64,000 bases of DNA from an uncultured Anaerolineae bacterium (lineage in GTDB: Bacteria > Chloroflexota > Anaerolineae > Anaerolineales > Villigracilaceae). The stretch lies in the NCBI GenBank assembly GCA_903822545.1, contig CAIJPN010000121.1, forward strand, positions 62,001 through 126,000, written 5' to 3'. The notes under the pieces are model-generated. The model was not told where the DNA came from. It did not search any database and saw only the letters and a program-made list of their open reading frames with translations. Below are positions 34,016-42,908 of this stretch, in pieces (within the stretch, counting starts at the first letter, position 1; the number at the start of each line of letters is the position of its first letter). The position numbers and the translations under genes were made by a program.

Positions 34016-34930
34016 ATGTTTTGGAAACGCCTGCTCTCGTTTTTTGCGCCATCTCCTGGGGCATTGACACTGCTCTGGGCAGCGCTGGTTATCTCATTGA
34101 TTTTGAGCGCCACCGCTGTTGCCATCGCAGTGGATCAAGCCCAGCTGATGAACAGCAGCCTGGCCATCCTCAGTTTTTGCGCACTCCCCGCTGGGGGTGG
34201 GTTGCTTGCCATCGCCACATTCATCGAGCGCAAACCGGGCGCGCGGGTTTTCTTGTGGAGCGGCGTCAGCCTGATGATGGCTACTGCGATTGGGATATTT
34301 GCTTTGTTTGAAACCACAACCAGCGACGTTGAGGCCTCCCCACTTCCAGTTTTACTGTGCGCTTGCGGGCCGATCCTGCTCATCCCGGCTGGAATTCTGC
34401 TCTTTCTGGCGATCAGAGCATACCCGGCGTTCCGCCAAACCCTGCGCGCCGCCCGCGCACAGCGGATTTTTGAGATGATCCAGGCGCGTAGTGAAGTCAG
34501 GCTGGCAGCCTTATGCGCCGAATTGTCGCTGGACGTGCCGCAAACTCAAAAACTCATCCGCGCGCTGATTGCCGATGGGGAGTTGATGGCTTACCTGGAT
34601 GAAGAAAACCAGCTGATTTACAGCGCCGCCGCGCTTGGAGAAAAGCAACGCCGCCTGCTGGCCATGGTCAAAGCCAAAGGCCGCGCACAGATCGATGAAC
34701 TAGCGGCAGAACTCAAAGTTCGACGTGAACTGGTGCGCCAGTGGACGTATGCGCTGGCAGGCCGGCGACAACTGCACGGGTTTGTCGATTGGGCCGGAGG
34801 CAGCATCTATTCACAGGATGTTGAAAAACTCATCGCCCAGAACCAATGTCCGCATTGCGGCGGGCGGCTGGAAGTGGCCGGGAAAGGCCTGATCCAGTGC
34901 CAGCACTGCGGGGTGGAGGTTTTCCAATGA
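34016..34930 (+). CDS. Membrane protein with tandem winged-helix and C-terminal zinc ribbon (first copy)
   Basis: Of unknown function, 304 aa. Three to four hydrophobic segments occupy about residues 10-145. They are followed by a helical winged-helix-like region (AQRIFEMIQARSEVRLAALCAEL, about 155-205) and a second one (RRLLAMVKAKGRAQIDELAAELKVRRELVRQW, about 215-265). A zinc ribbon ends the protein with CPHCGG and CQHCG. The start is ATG 34016 with AAGG 5 nt before. A membrane-bound transcription factor is plausible from the layout. Its 3' end overlaps the paralogue by 4 nt (ATGA). Family name not recognised. Confidence 0.75.
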   Translation: MFWKRLLSFFAPSPGALTLLWAALVISLILSATAVAIAVDQAQLMNSSLAILSFCALPAGGGLLAIATFIERKPGARVFLWSGVSLMMATAIGIFALFETTTSDVEASPLPVLLCACGPILLIPAGILLFLAIRAYPAFRQTLRAARAQRIFEMIQARSEVRLAALCAELSLDVPQTQKLIRALIADGELMAYLDEENQLIYSAAALGEKQRRLLAMVKAKGRAQIDELAAELKVRRELVRQWTYALAGRRQLHGFVDWAGGSIYSQDVEKLIAQNQCPHCGGRLEVAGKGLIQCQHCGVEVFQ

Positions 34931-35883
34931 ACCAGCCAGCCTCCAATTGGACGCGCCTCCTGCGCCTGTTCCAGCCCGCCACCCACACCACGAAATTCCT
35001 GGGCCTGGCCTTGCTCCTGCCCGCGATGATGACAGCCTGCCTGCTGGTTGTCATCCTATCTGCCGGGCCAAGCAAAAGCGGGACAAGCAACCTTGAAGCC
35101 TTGCTGCTGGCAATAGGATTTTTCATACTTCCATTGATTGCCCTGCTGCTGGGAATTGCCGCCCTGCGTGAGCCGCGTTACCCGCCCCGGGCAGTGCTCT
35201 GGCTGGCAGCGACCCTGCTCGTTTTCACTGGCGGCAGCCTGGTCTCCTTCCTGATGTTCATCGACCCCCAAATGGAGCCGCTCACCGCCATCGTTTTCAT
35301 GCTGATCGTCATCTTACCGGCGGCATTGTTGGTTTCCCTGCCCGCAATTTACAGCGGCGCCAAAACACTGCCAGAACTGCGAGCGACCCTGATCGCGGCT
35401 GCCGGGGAGCGGGCGCTGGCCTACATCGCTGCGCGCGGTATGATCAGCCTGGCCGAACTATCGATGCTGGTAGATGTATCCCAGAATGAAATCGACAACC
35501 TGGTGGATGAGCTGCTGCGCTCCGGCCAGCTGGCCGGGATGCTGGATACCACCAGCGGGCAGGTTTTCACCGCCGCTTACCTGGCCGAGCAACAGCGCCA
35601 GCTGCTTGAATGGGTCAACCTGCGCGGGAATATTCGCATCGAAGAACTGGCGCGGCTGCTCAAAACCACCCCGCCCACTGTTTCAGATTGGATCTACCAG
35701 CTTGTCCAGCGCGGACAGTTCAACGGCTACATCAACTGGGGCAAGGGCCTGGTATACGCCGCCAGCGCCCGCAAAATCGGCGCAAACAGCCAATGCCCAG
35801 AATGCGGCGGCGCGCTGGCCCCCGCGGGCGGACAAAAAATCATCTGCCTGCACTGCGGCACCGAGATGTGGGAGAAAGCCTGA
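34927..35883 (+). CDS. Membrane protein with tandem winged-helix and C-terminal zinc ribbon (second copy)
   Basis: Paralogue of the previous gene, 318 aa, with the same order. Hydrophobic segments (about 30-160) come first, then GERALAYIAARGMISLAELSMLVDVSQNE, a second helical HTH (WVNLRGNIRIEELARLL), and the zinc ribbon CPECGGALAPAGGQKIICLHCG. The two copies align best in the last 70 residues, with divergence in the membrane part, so the duplication is old. Translation is coupled through the ATGA overlap, which favours a heteromeric complex. The function is unknown. Confidence 0.75.
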   Translation: MNQPASNWTRLLRLFQPATHTTKFLGLALLLPAMMTACLLVVILSAGPSKSGTSNLEALLLAIGFFILPLIALLLGIAALREPRYPPRAVLWLAATLLVFTGGSLVSFLMFIDPQMEPLTAIVFMLIVILPAALLVSLPAIYSGAKTLPELRATLIAAAGERALAYIAARGMISLAELSMLVDVSQNEIDNLVDELLRSGQLAGMLDTTSGQVFTAAYLAEQQRQLLEWVNLRGNIRIEELARLLKTTPPTVSDWIYQLVQRGQFNGYINWGKGLVYAASARKIGANSQCPECGGALAPAGGQKIICLHCGTEMWEKA

Positions 35884-35953
35884 ACCTGGGGATTGGGGAA
35901 AACCCCGCCCAACGATATCACCGTGAGCATGATCACCCCCCACCAACGCGAGA

Positions 35954-38900
35954 CTACTTTCCCTGCATTTTCCGGTAGGCCAGCGGCGTCATGCCGGTTT
36001 CCTGGTGGAAAACCCGGCTGAAGTAATTGACATCCGAAAAACCGCAGGCCAGCGCAATTGCCGTAACGCTTTGCTGAGAACCTGCCAGCCGCGCCTGGGC
36101 CTGGTGCACCCGATAGCGGTTCAGGTAAGCCATCGGCGAAAGGCCAGTTTCCTGGCGAAAGCAGCGCGCCAGGTGACCATCACTGGCATTGACGTGGCGA
36201 GCCAATCCCTCGCGCGTGATTTGGGCGGCATAATGCTGGTGAATGTAAGCCATAGCCTTGCGCGCCAGCCGCTGCGAGTCACTGCCCAAACGCGGGTTGC
36301 GCCCCAGCACGGCCTCGATGTGTGCCAGCATCTCCGAAGCAGCGTACAGCCCCTTGCCCATCACCATCGCCACACCCTGATTCAGGCGCGCCATATCGGC
36401 CTCGGTCAGGCTCTTGGATGTCAGCACAATCACAGCCGTATCGCGCGTCTTATCCCACTCGCGCATCTGGGCCAGCACGCCAAAACCGTCCACTTCTGGC
36501 ATCATCAGATCGAGCAGTACCAGTTGGACGGGCGTTTTTGCCAGGATCTCCAGCGCAGCGCGCCCATCGGAGGCTTTTAGCACACGGTGACGGGGGAATT
36601 GATCCTGGATCAACTGCGAATTCATCTCAAGCATCCCAGGATCATCATCCACAATGAGAATTGTGCGCTCTCCGCCCTGCAGCTTGCCCACCCAGCCCTG
36701 GCGTTTCAGCGCCTGGATCAAATCCCCGGCCCCGACGGGCTTCATCAGGTAATCAAGCGCCAGCATCGAACCGCTTTCACCCTCCAGCGAGTAGAACAGC
36801 ACCGGGATGTTGGCCGTGTGTGGGTTACCCTTGAGCACCTTGAGCAATTCCCAGCCATACTGGGCTGCCAAAGTCTCATCCAACACTACCGCGCCGGGCG
36901 GCGAGACCAGCACAGACGAAAGCCAGTCGGGATTTTCATCCACAGATTGTTGTAGCGCTGCAAAACCAGCCCGTTCCAGCCGGGCGCGGATGGGATCATC
37001 GGAACCTGGCCTGGATGTGAGAATCAGCACCGAGCCGGAACGTGGATTGGGGGCGGAGGCTTCAGCGGAATCCAGCACCGGCAGCCGGAAAAAGAACATC
37101 GACCCCGAACCTTCCTCACCGCTCGACGAGACTCCCACTTCCCCATTATGCAGTTCCACCAAACGTTTACAGATGGCCAACCCCAACCCCAGGCCACCGT
37201 AGCCCCGGGCAGCGGTGCGCTCCGACTGGCGGAATTCATCAAAAATCCAGGGCTGCTCCTCAGGGGCAATGCCCAGGCCGGTATCCTGCACCGAAACCGA
37301 AAGCCAGGGGCCATCGCTGGCAATCCGCAGGGCCACATGACCTTTGGAGGTGAATTTGATAGCGTTGCTGACCAGGTTGAGCGTGATCTGTTGCAGCCGG
37401 GTACGATCGCCCCAGATGCGCGGCAACCCGGCAGGAAGCTCGGCCTGCCAGGCCAGCCCTTTTTCGGCGGCCATCTGGCGGCCGGTTTCGGCCACCATTT
37501 GCAGGGCTTCAGGAAGATCGAGCGGTTCACAGGTCAGGCGCAATTGCCCGGCATCGCTGGAGGCCAGGTCGAGCACATCGCGGATTAGCCGCCCGAGGTG
37601 CTGGGCGCTGGTGTGGATGTGCCCGGCAAAACGCGCCGCATCCGCGCCGGGGTTGTTGAGCAGCATTTCGCTCCAGCCGACGATTAGATTGAGCGGTGTG
37701 CGCAGTTCGTGGCTGACGGTGGAGAGGAAACGGCTTTTCAGGCGGTTGGCTTCCTCGGCCAGCTGGCGGCCCTCGGCGGCCTCGCGGTACAGGCGGATAC
37801 TTTCCAGCGTGGAGGCTACCTGCCGGGCCACCGCCAGGCACGGGTACAGGTCGGCAGCGTCGAAGGCGATGAAACCAGCCGGTTGTTTTTGCACCACAAG
37901 CGGCAGCAGGGCCAGTTGCCAGGGCGGGGTATCATCATATAGATTGGCGGGCGGGAAGCTGCGGGTGGGGAAACGTCGCGTGGCAGCTTCCGATCCAGGG
38001 AAAACGCTCCAGGCCACCGGGTCATCCGAAGCCGGTTCAAACAGAACCAGTTTGGCGTGGCGAATCCCTAAATTCTGCACAAAACGGTCGAGGATGCTTT
38101 GCAACGGGGCCAATTCCACCGCTTCGCTCAGGTCGGCAGACATCAGGCTGAGCTGCTGGGTGGCTACATTCTGGCGGGCAAAATAACGCAAAAGCTGGCG
38201 CTGGGCGCACTCGCTGATGGCCATGCGCGCCTGGTCGAGCCATTCCAACACCTGTTCACGCGCGGGGCTGGTTGCATCCAGCATCAACCAGCGGTGGCGC
38301 AGCAGGTGAATGGCAGCCTGCCAGGCGTGGGCATCTTCATCGAGCGTTTCGAGATGATCAAGGATGGCTTTTAGCGCCACCTGGAAGGGAGCCCCGTCTG
38401 ATTGGGCGATGCTGGCGCTGAAACCATCTACCAACCTGGCAACAAGCGCGCGAATCGCTTCCAGGTGCAACTGCCCCACCTGGGCAAAAACCGCCGCGCT
38501 GATGCTATCTACCGTATCTGCGATTTTCTCCCCATCTGGAAGTGCCCCCGGCGCAAGCAAATTGGGCTGGCAGCCACAAGAGCCGCGGATAACCAGTTGC
38601 GATGGCACTCGCAGGATTGTCTGCTCGCTGGCCTGGCCCGCTAAACGTTCCAGCATCAATTCCAGCGATTGCCAGCCAATCTCATAAGCCGGTTGGTTGA
38701 CAGTGGTCAGCGGCGGCGACTGGTTGCGCGCCTCGAAGCGGTTATCAAAGCCGATCACGGCCACATCCTGCGGGATGCGCTTCCCGGCTTCGCGCAGGGC
38801 TTGCATCGCGCCCACCGCCGATTCATCATTGCAGGCCAGCACGGCGCTAAAATCTGCGCCGCTGTCCAGGATCTGGCGCATGGCAGCGTACCCGCCAGGG

Positions 38901-39472
38901 GTGGTGAAATGCCCGTAGGCCAGCAGGCGCAGATCGGCAGGCAGGTTGTGGGCCTGGTTGAACGCGAGGAAAGCCTGCAAACGCTCCAGCCCATCCCCGG
39001 CTCGTTCTTCTTCCGCGCCGATGAAGGCGATGCGTTCGTGCCCGTGGGTTTTCAGGTGCTCCAGCGCAGCGCGAATGCCCCCGGCATTATCCACACAGAC
39101 GGCTGGGCCCACATCCGCAGTGGATGCGAAAACCAGCGGATGCCCGCCCCGCTGCATTTCTCCGATGCAATCGGCCTGGATTGCATCGGAGAAATTGGGA
39201 GCAATGACAATCAACCCATCAGTGTTCCACGCCCCGACCGGCAGGAAATCCACATCTGGGGCGGCCACCGGCCAGGCAGCGCGGATTCCGCTAGAGAAAT
39301 CGGAAACCACCCCGCAGGCCATTAAGATGTTGACTTCCCGCGCCCGGGCAGCATCGTAAATCCCATGCAAGATCGGGCTGAGCAGGGTGTTCAACGTCCC
39401 GGCATAAACCTGCCAGCTGGCCAGCACACCCACAATCGGGCGGCGATTGGTGATAGTGGGGAGAAAGGTCAC
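35954..39472 (-). CDS. One-polypeptide LacI-type sensor / histidine kinase / receiver / AraC regulator
   Basis: A 1172-aa cytosolic regulator. Residues 12-300 are a LacI/GalR-like sugar-binding domain without the LacI DNA-binding helix. A weak GAF-like region follows (about 450-560), then HisKA with the phosphorylated His588 (STVSHELRTPLN) and HATPase_c (about 690-797). A receiver-like domain lacking the acidic pocket comes next (813-925), then an intact receiver (936-1055, VDDDPG, Asp988). An AraC/XylS double helix-turn-helix ends the protein (1070-1168). No signal peptide or transmembrane segment was found, so it should detect an internal sugar. The start codon is GTG, 6 nt downstream of TATAAT. 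The nearby carbohydrate enzymes are candidate targets. Confidence 0.9.
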   Translation of the reverse strand: MTFLPTITNRRPIVGVLASWQVYAGTLNTLLSPILHGIYDAARAREVNILMACGVVSDFSSGIRAAWPVAAPDVDFLPVGAWNTDGLIVIAPNFSDAIQADCIGEMQRGGHPLVFASTADVGPAVCVDNAGGIRAALEHLKTHGHERIAFIGAEEERAGDGLERLQAFLAFNQAHNLPADLRLLAYGHFTTPGGYAAMRQILDSGADFSAVLACNDESAVGAMQALREAGKRIPQDVAVIGFDNRFEARNQSPPLTTVNQPAYEIGWQSLELMLERLAGQASEQTILRVPSQLVIRGSCGCQPNLLAPGALPDGEKIADTVDSISAAVFAQVGQLHLEAIRALVARLVDGFSASIAQSDGAPFQVALKAILDHLETLDEDAHAWQAAIHLLRHRWLMLDATSPAREQVLEWLDQARMAISECAQRQLLRYFARQNVATQQLSLMSADLSEAVELAPLQSILDRFVQNLGIRHAKLVLFEPASDDPVAWSVFPGSEAATRRFPTRSFPPANLYDDTPPWQLALLPLVVQKQPAGFIAFDAADLYPCLAVARQVASTLESIRLYREAAEGRQLAEEANRLKSRFLSTVSHELRTPLNLIVGWSEMLLNNPGADAARFAGHIHTSAQHLGRLIRDVLDLASSDAGQLRLTCEPLDLPEALQMVAETGRQMAAEKGLAWQAELPAGLPRIWGDRTRLQQITLNLVSNAIKFTSKGHVALRIASDGPWLSVSVQDTGLGIAPEEQPWIFDEFRQSERTAARGYGGLGLGLAICKRLVELHNGEVGVSSSGEEGSGSMFFFRLPVLDSAEASAPNPRSGSVLILTSRPGSDDPIRARLERAGFAALQQSVDENPDWLSSVLVSPPGAVVLDETLAAQYGWELLKVLKGNPHTANIPVLFYSLEGESGSMLALDYLMKPVGAGDLIQALKRQGWVGKLQGGERTILIVDDDPGMLEMNSQLIQDQFPRHRVLKASDGRAALEILAKTPVQLVLLDLMMPEVDGFGVLAQMREWDKTRDTAVIVLTSKSLTEADMARLNQGVAMVMGKGLYAASEMLAHIEAVLGRNPRLGSDSQRLARKAMAYIHQHYAAQITREGLARHVNASDGHLARCFRQETGLSPMAYLNRYRVHQAQARLAGSQQSVTAIALACGFSDVNYFSRVFHQETGMTPLAYRKMQGK

Positions 39473-39478
39473 ATTTAA

Positions 39479-39484
39479 ATTATA
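39479..39484 (-). promoter_or_regulatory. Candidate -10 directly before the LacI-kinase-AraC gene (leaderless?)
   Basis: On the minus strand TATAAT is followed by TTAAAT and the GTG start, a 6-nt gap. TGAACA lies 18 bp upstream as a possible -35. There is no ribosome site. Confidence 0.5.
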
Positions 39485-39522
39485 CTTCCCGGGCTGATTA
39501 AATGTTCATTTTGTGCTAAAAC

Positions 39523-39710
39523 CTTGAAGGCCATTGCGGTTCGTTTCTAAAATTTGTCCGATTCGCAAAAGGGGTACCAAAGAAGATACGATCTTGAGCT
39601 GGATGCGCGAAGCCGCTGAACATACCGATATGGTAAGCGCTGCATTGCTGAAAGATTTTCGTATCAAGCGCGGTCAACTGGAGTCTCAGTGGTTTCCAGT
39701 TTGGGATATT
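39523..39710 (+). pseudogene. Internal fragment of an IS1-like zinc-ribbon transposase
   Basis: A short stretch reads LKAIAVRF then a stop. After a frame change it continues KICPIRKRG, TKEDTILSWMREAAEH and KDFRIKRGQLESQW before drifting into unrelated codons. This order matches the helix-turn-helix centre of long single-frame IS1-type transposases (KEDTILxWLREAA...RGQLDALW), as I recall them. The N-terminal zinc ribbon and C-terminal core are missing, so the copy is dead. Similar sequence occurs at 47329-47720, which carries the pieces absent here. Confidence 0.55.
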
Positions 39711-39791
39711 TCCTCGTTTACTGGCAACGCTGTGTATATGAGTTCAGGATTGGCAAGGGTTGGCTGTTTTGTGCGGATTCATGAGAAATAC

Positions 39792-39827
39792 AACGCCGCC
39801 CTGGTGAATTTCCACCAGGGCGGCGTT
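39792..39827 (-). terminator. Terminator hairpin behind the KstD-like gene
   Basis: A perfect 15-bp stem (AACGCCGCCCTGGTG and its inverse) with a 6-nt loop, immediately 3' of the KstD-like gene. The following bases are only modestly T-rich. Confidence 0.7.
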
Positions 39828-39845
39828 GAAACCTGAGGGTGTTGG

Positions 39846-41510
39846 CTAAGCCTGCGCAGCGTGTTGGGCCGCCAGGTAGCCAAAGGTCATTGCCGGGCCG
39901 ATGGTGGCTCCCGCGCCCGGATAGCTGTTTCCCATCACCGAGGCCATGCTGTTGCCGACGGCATACAATCCTGGGATCGTTGAACCATCTGGCCGTAGCA
40001 CACAGGCCCATTCATCGGTAACCAGCCCGCCTTTGGTATCAAGATCGCCCGGCCACATTTTGATTGCATAAAATGGCGGGTTTTGGATGGCTGCCAGGTT
40101 GGGGTTGGGCTTTACTGTCGGGTCGCCGTAATAATTATCGTAGGCGCTTTCTCCGCGGTTAAAGTCGAGATCTTTGCCAGTTTGGGCAAACTGGTTAAAC
40201 CGTTCCACTGTTTTTGCCAGGGTGGATTCATCTACCCCGATTTGGCGGGCCAGCGATGGAAGTGTGGCCGCCCGCTGGATATATCCATTTTGAAAATAGC
40301 GTTCCGGGATGGGCATTCCGGGGAAGAACAGCCCAAACAGGTATTTGTTTCGGTAGCGCTGGTCAAAGATAAAGTAGGCTGGAATGTGGGGCGCTGCTGG
40401 GGTGTGATTCTTATACACACGATGAATCACATCCACATACGGCGCAGATTCGTTTACAAAGCGCTGTCCTAGCCCGTTGACGATGATCCCGCCTGGGTAG
40501 CCGCGTTCGCCCACATGGAAAAAAGGTGCTTCATTGGGTGGGCGAGAAGATGGCCCCCACCAGGCATCATCCATCAGGTCTGTTGCTGCGCCCAGTTGGA
40601 GGCCTGCCCGGATGGCATCGCCTGTATTGCCTGTGCTGGCCACGGTCCATTCGGTGGAAGTCGGCGCTGGCAGGTATTGCTGTCGCATCTCAAGGTTGTG
40701 TGAAAACCCGCCCGCTGCCAGGACAACCCCTTTGCGAGCCAGGATACGCATGGGCTGGCCTTCCCGCTCGATCGCCGCGCCTACAACCCGACCGCCATTC
40801 ACCACCAATTCCTGCAACGGTGACTTTAACCACAAAGGGATGTTGGCCTGTTGCATGGCGTAACGCAACCGTCCGCTCAGGGCCTGTCCCATTGTCAGGC
40901 AGCGCACCCCGGTCAGTGTATCCCTGATCCAGCGCGCGACAGCCTTGATGGAAGCTGATTTACCCTCCCAGGTGGATGTAAACATGCCGATTTTTTGATA
41001 ATCGGAACCGGTGAAAGCCAGCCCGCCGGGGGCCTCTGCCATCGGTTTGCGCAAAAGGGCCAGATCAGGCCCCAGCTTTTTCCCGTCAAAAGGTAGCGGT
41101 TCCAGGCTGCGGCTGGCTGCAATCCCGCCGGGGCGTTCGGGGTAATAATCGGCATAACCGGGCATGCGCTGGAATTGGACACAGGTGTTATCTCGCAGCC
41201 ATGCCACCATGCGCGGAGCGTGGGTCAGGTAGGTATCCTGCAATTTTTGGGGTACGCGATCCCCGACCGTGTTTTGCATGTAAAGCCGGGCGTTTTCAAA
41301 GGAATCTTCGACCCCATCCTGCGCCAGCAGGTGATGGGCAGGAATCCACAATGCGCCCCCAGAACGGGCGGTTGAGCCGCCAAAAAAACCTGTTTTTTCA
41401 ATGACCAGCACCTCCAGCCCCAGTTTTTTGGCTACCAGCGCGGCAGTCATCCCGCCGCCGCCAGAACCTACTACGAGCAGATCCACTTCCTGATCCCATT
41501 GCGTATTCAT
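39846..41510 (-). CDS. FAD-dependent 3-ketosteroid-delta1-dehydrogenase-like flavoprotein
   Basis: A fumarate-reductase/KstD superfamily flavoenzyme of 554 aa. The first 35 residues hold the FAD-binding VVGSGGGGMTAALVAKK. The steroid-dehydrogenase-type C-terminal motif is clear: YAVGNSMASVMGNSYPGAGATIGPAMTFGY. The aromatic pair in GYADYYPERPGG also fits KstD. This supports 1,2-dehydrogenation of a 3-keto-steroid or similar ring, but substrate is not provable here. It sits 15 bp downstream of a Ddn-like gene on the same strand, so the two are probably an operon. A urocanate or fumarate reductase is less likely. Confidence 0.8.
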   Translation of the reverse strand: MNTQWDQEVDLLVVGSGGGGMTAALVAKKLGLEVLVIEKTGFFGGSTARSGGALWIPAHHLLAQDGVEDSFENARLYMQNTVGDRVPQKLQDTYLTHAPRMVAWLRDNTCVQFQRMPGYADYYPERPGGIAASRSLEPLPFDGKKLGPDLALLRKPMAEAPGGLAFTGSDYQKIGMFTSTWEGKSASIKAVARWIRDTLTGVRCLTMGQALSGRLRYAMQQANIPLWLKSPLQELVVNGGRVVGAAIEREGQPMRILARKGVVLAAGGFSHNLEMRQQYLPAPTSTEWTVASTGNTGDAIRAGLQLGAATDLMDDAWWGPSSRPPNEAPFFHVGERGYPGGIIVNGLGQRFVNESAPYVDVIHRVYKNHTPAAPHIPAYFIFDQRYRNKYLFGLFFPGMPIPERYFQNGYIQRAATLPSLARQIGVDESTLAKTVERFNQFAQTGKDLDFNRGESAYDNYYGDPTVKPNPNLAAIQNPPFYAIKMWPGDLDTKGGLVTDEWACVLRPDGSTIPGLYAVGNSMASVMGNSYPGAGATIGPAMTFGYLAAQHAAQA

Positions 41511-41525
41511 TTGTGTCCCCTGCTT

Positions 41526-41993
41526 TTAATTTGACGGATCCAAAATGGCGATTTTGAAATAGCGCTGGCTGCGGTCTTCCATCATCTGCCATTTGGGGAA
41601 AAGTGTGGTCAACTGCGGCCAGTATTCAGCTTTTTCTTCGGCCGAAGCGATATGGGCCAGCATTGTTTTGATCTGTCCACGCGCATTTACCGTTACCCTG
41701 GGGTTGGACTGGATATTGAGCAGCCAGGCCGGGTCTCCGGCAGTTCCGGCGTTGGAGGCTACCAGCACGATCCGATCACCTGTCTGCAAATAATACAGCG
41801 GCTGTGTGCGTTCCTGCCCAGATTTTCGCCCAACCGTGGTCAGCAGGAGAACCGGCACACCCAGGAAGCTGTTGCCTATACGGCCTTTGCTGACCTTTAG
41901 CAGCCAGATATTGGTGGATGTGATTAATCCGCGCAGGAATTTTAGCAGTGCGATATGGTAAGGCGTGAACTGCCTGGCAGGGTCTTTACTCAT
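41526..41993 (-). CDS. Deazaflavin (F420)-dependent nitroreductase family protein (Ddn-like)
   Basis: Split-barrel flavin/deazaflavin-dependent reductase, 155 aa. The Ddn-family block VLLLTTVGRKSGQERTQPLYY, with the phosphate-contacting GRKSG, is followed by SNAGTAGDPAWLLNIQSNPRVTV. Both are typical of F420H2-dependent quinone or nitro reductases. The long N-terminal helical lead is also usual and helps membrane contact in family members. It is cotranscribed with the KstD-like gene. The natural substrate is unknown; a cofactor other than F420 (for example FMN) is possible. Confidence 0.85.
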   Translation of the reverse strand: MSKDPARQFTPYHIALLKFLRGLITSTNIWLLKVSKGRIGNSFLGVPVLLLTTVGRKSGQERTQPLYYLQTGDRIVLVASNAGTAGDPAWLLNIQSNPRVTVNARGQIKTMLAHIASAEEKAEYWPQLTTLFPKWQMMEDRSQRYFKIAILDPSN

Positions 41994-42299
41994 GCTATTC
42001 CTTTTCGATTAGTTTAATTGTTGTGTGGAAAATGGATGTGTTTGCACACAGAGGGCTTACTCCAGTTGCCCGGATATTATAGTTCAGTGTCTCGGCCTCT
42101 CGGCAGTTCGATCTTCCCGATTGCCTGGGGCAACTATCCAGTCATCCGCTCCGCCCTCCCCTCGGGGGTTGAAAATGCCCTCCGAAAACGCTGCATGTGA
42201 TTTGTGCGGCGGTTTCGGAGGGCAGGAGTTACAGATCTTTTGGTGGCTGGTGGGTAATAACGTTTTTTGCAGTTAGCTCAATACGGAATTCGGAGACAA
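41994..42299. other. Intergenic region with an 11-bp inverted repeat (42177-42223)
   Basis: No gene was recognised. GCCCTCCGAAA at 42177-42187 is repeated inverted at 42213-42223 with a 25-nt loop. It may end the transcript of the gene at 42300-42827 or be a relic of a mobile element. Several short frames are present but lack ribosome sites or family features. Confidence 0.4.
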
Positions 42300-42827
42300 T
42301 CAGGGGTTGGATTCGCCGTAGAAACCTGGCCCAGCCGGGCCATTGTCGTTGTAGAAGGCAATGCTGCCATCATCCAACAAAATCCAATCGCCGTTGACCG
42401 GTTTGAATGTCGAGCACAGGTTTTCCCCGGCCACCCAACTATTTCCAGATGCCTGCCAGATTGTCGGGCAATAATTACGCACCGATGATAAGTCGATAAT
42501 CAGCCCGGAAAATGGGAAACCGGCTACGCTGCCAACGGCAGTCATGCCAATATAACCGTACAAGCTTTGATTCGCAATACATTTCACTTCGTCGCGGTCG
42601 TTCAATCGGCAGGAAAGTGTGAATTTCTGGCCGTGAACCCAGACATAGCCGTTAAGTTCAGATGCCTTGAATTCGCCGCGCGGGATAAAAGTAAAAACCA
42701 CTTCTTTGCCCTTGAGATTGGCGATGGTTGACAAACTCAACGAACGGTCAGCCGCCGCAAAAACCGGGGAAGCTGTGATCAGCAGGACGACAAGGATCAG
42801 CAAAGCTCGATATAAACCTTTTTTCAT
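42300..42827 (-). CDS. Secreted hypothetical protein with signal peptide (175 aa)
   Basis: I do not recognise a family. An N-terminal signal (KKGLYRALLILVVLLITASPVFAAA) directs export; cleavage is likely after the Ala run near residue 25. The mature part, about 150 residues, is beta-rich and has four Cys that could pair (CRLNDRDEVKC, YCPTIW, NLCSTF). There is no lipobox or membrane anchor. It lies upstream of no clear partner, with an intergenic inverted repeat on one side and the GH16 terminator on the other, so it seems to be an independent gene. Confidence 0.65.
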   Translation of the reverse strand: MKKGLYRALLILVVLLITASPVFAAADRSLSLSTIANLKGKEVVFTFIPRGEFKASELNGYVWVHGQKFTLSCRLNDRDEVKCIANQSLYGYIGMTAVGSVAGFPFSGLIIDLSSVRNYCPTIWQASGNSWVAGENLCSTFKPVNGDWILLDDGSIAFYNDNGPAGPGFYGESNP

Positions 42828-42861
42828 GAGAAACCCTTTCTGGATGTTTTGCTTTTGGCTT

Positions 42862-42893
42862 AGCCATGCCGGGGTTTGTTTCCCGGCATGGCT
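42862..42893 (-). terminator. Terminator of the GH16 gene
   Basis: On the minus strand AGCCATGCCGGG and CCCGGCATGGCT form a perfect 12-bp stem with an 8-nt loop, just after the GH16 gene's stop. Confidence 0.75.
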
Positions 42894-42908
42894 GGGAAAA
42901 GAGGATGT

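Noticed and set aside
42025-42276. Short plus-strand frames with Cys residues in the 42-kb gap
   Set aside because: No ribosome site, and part falls in the inverted repeat. No family resemblance.
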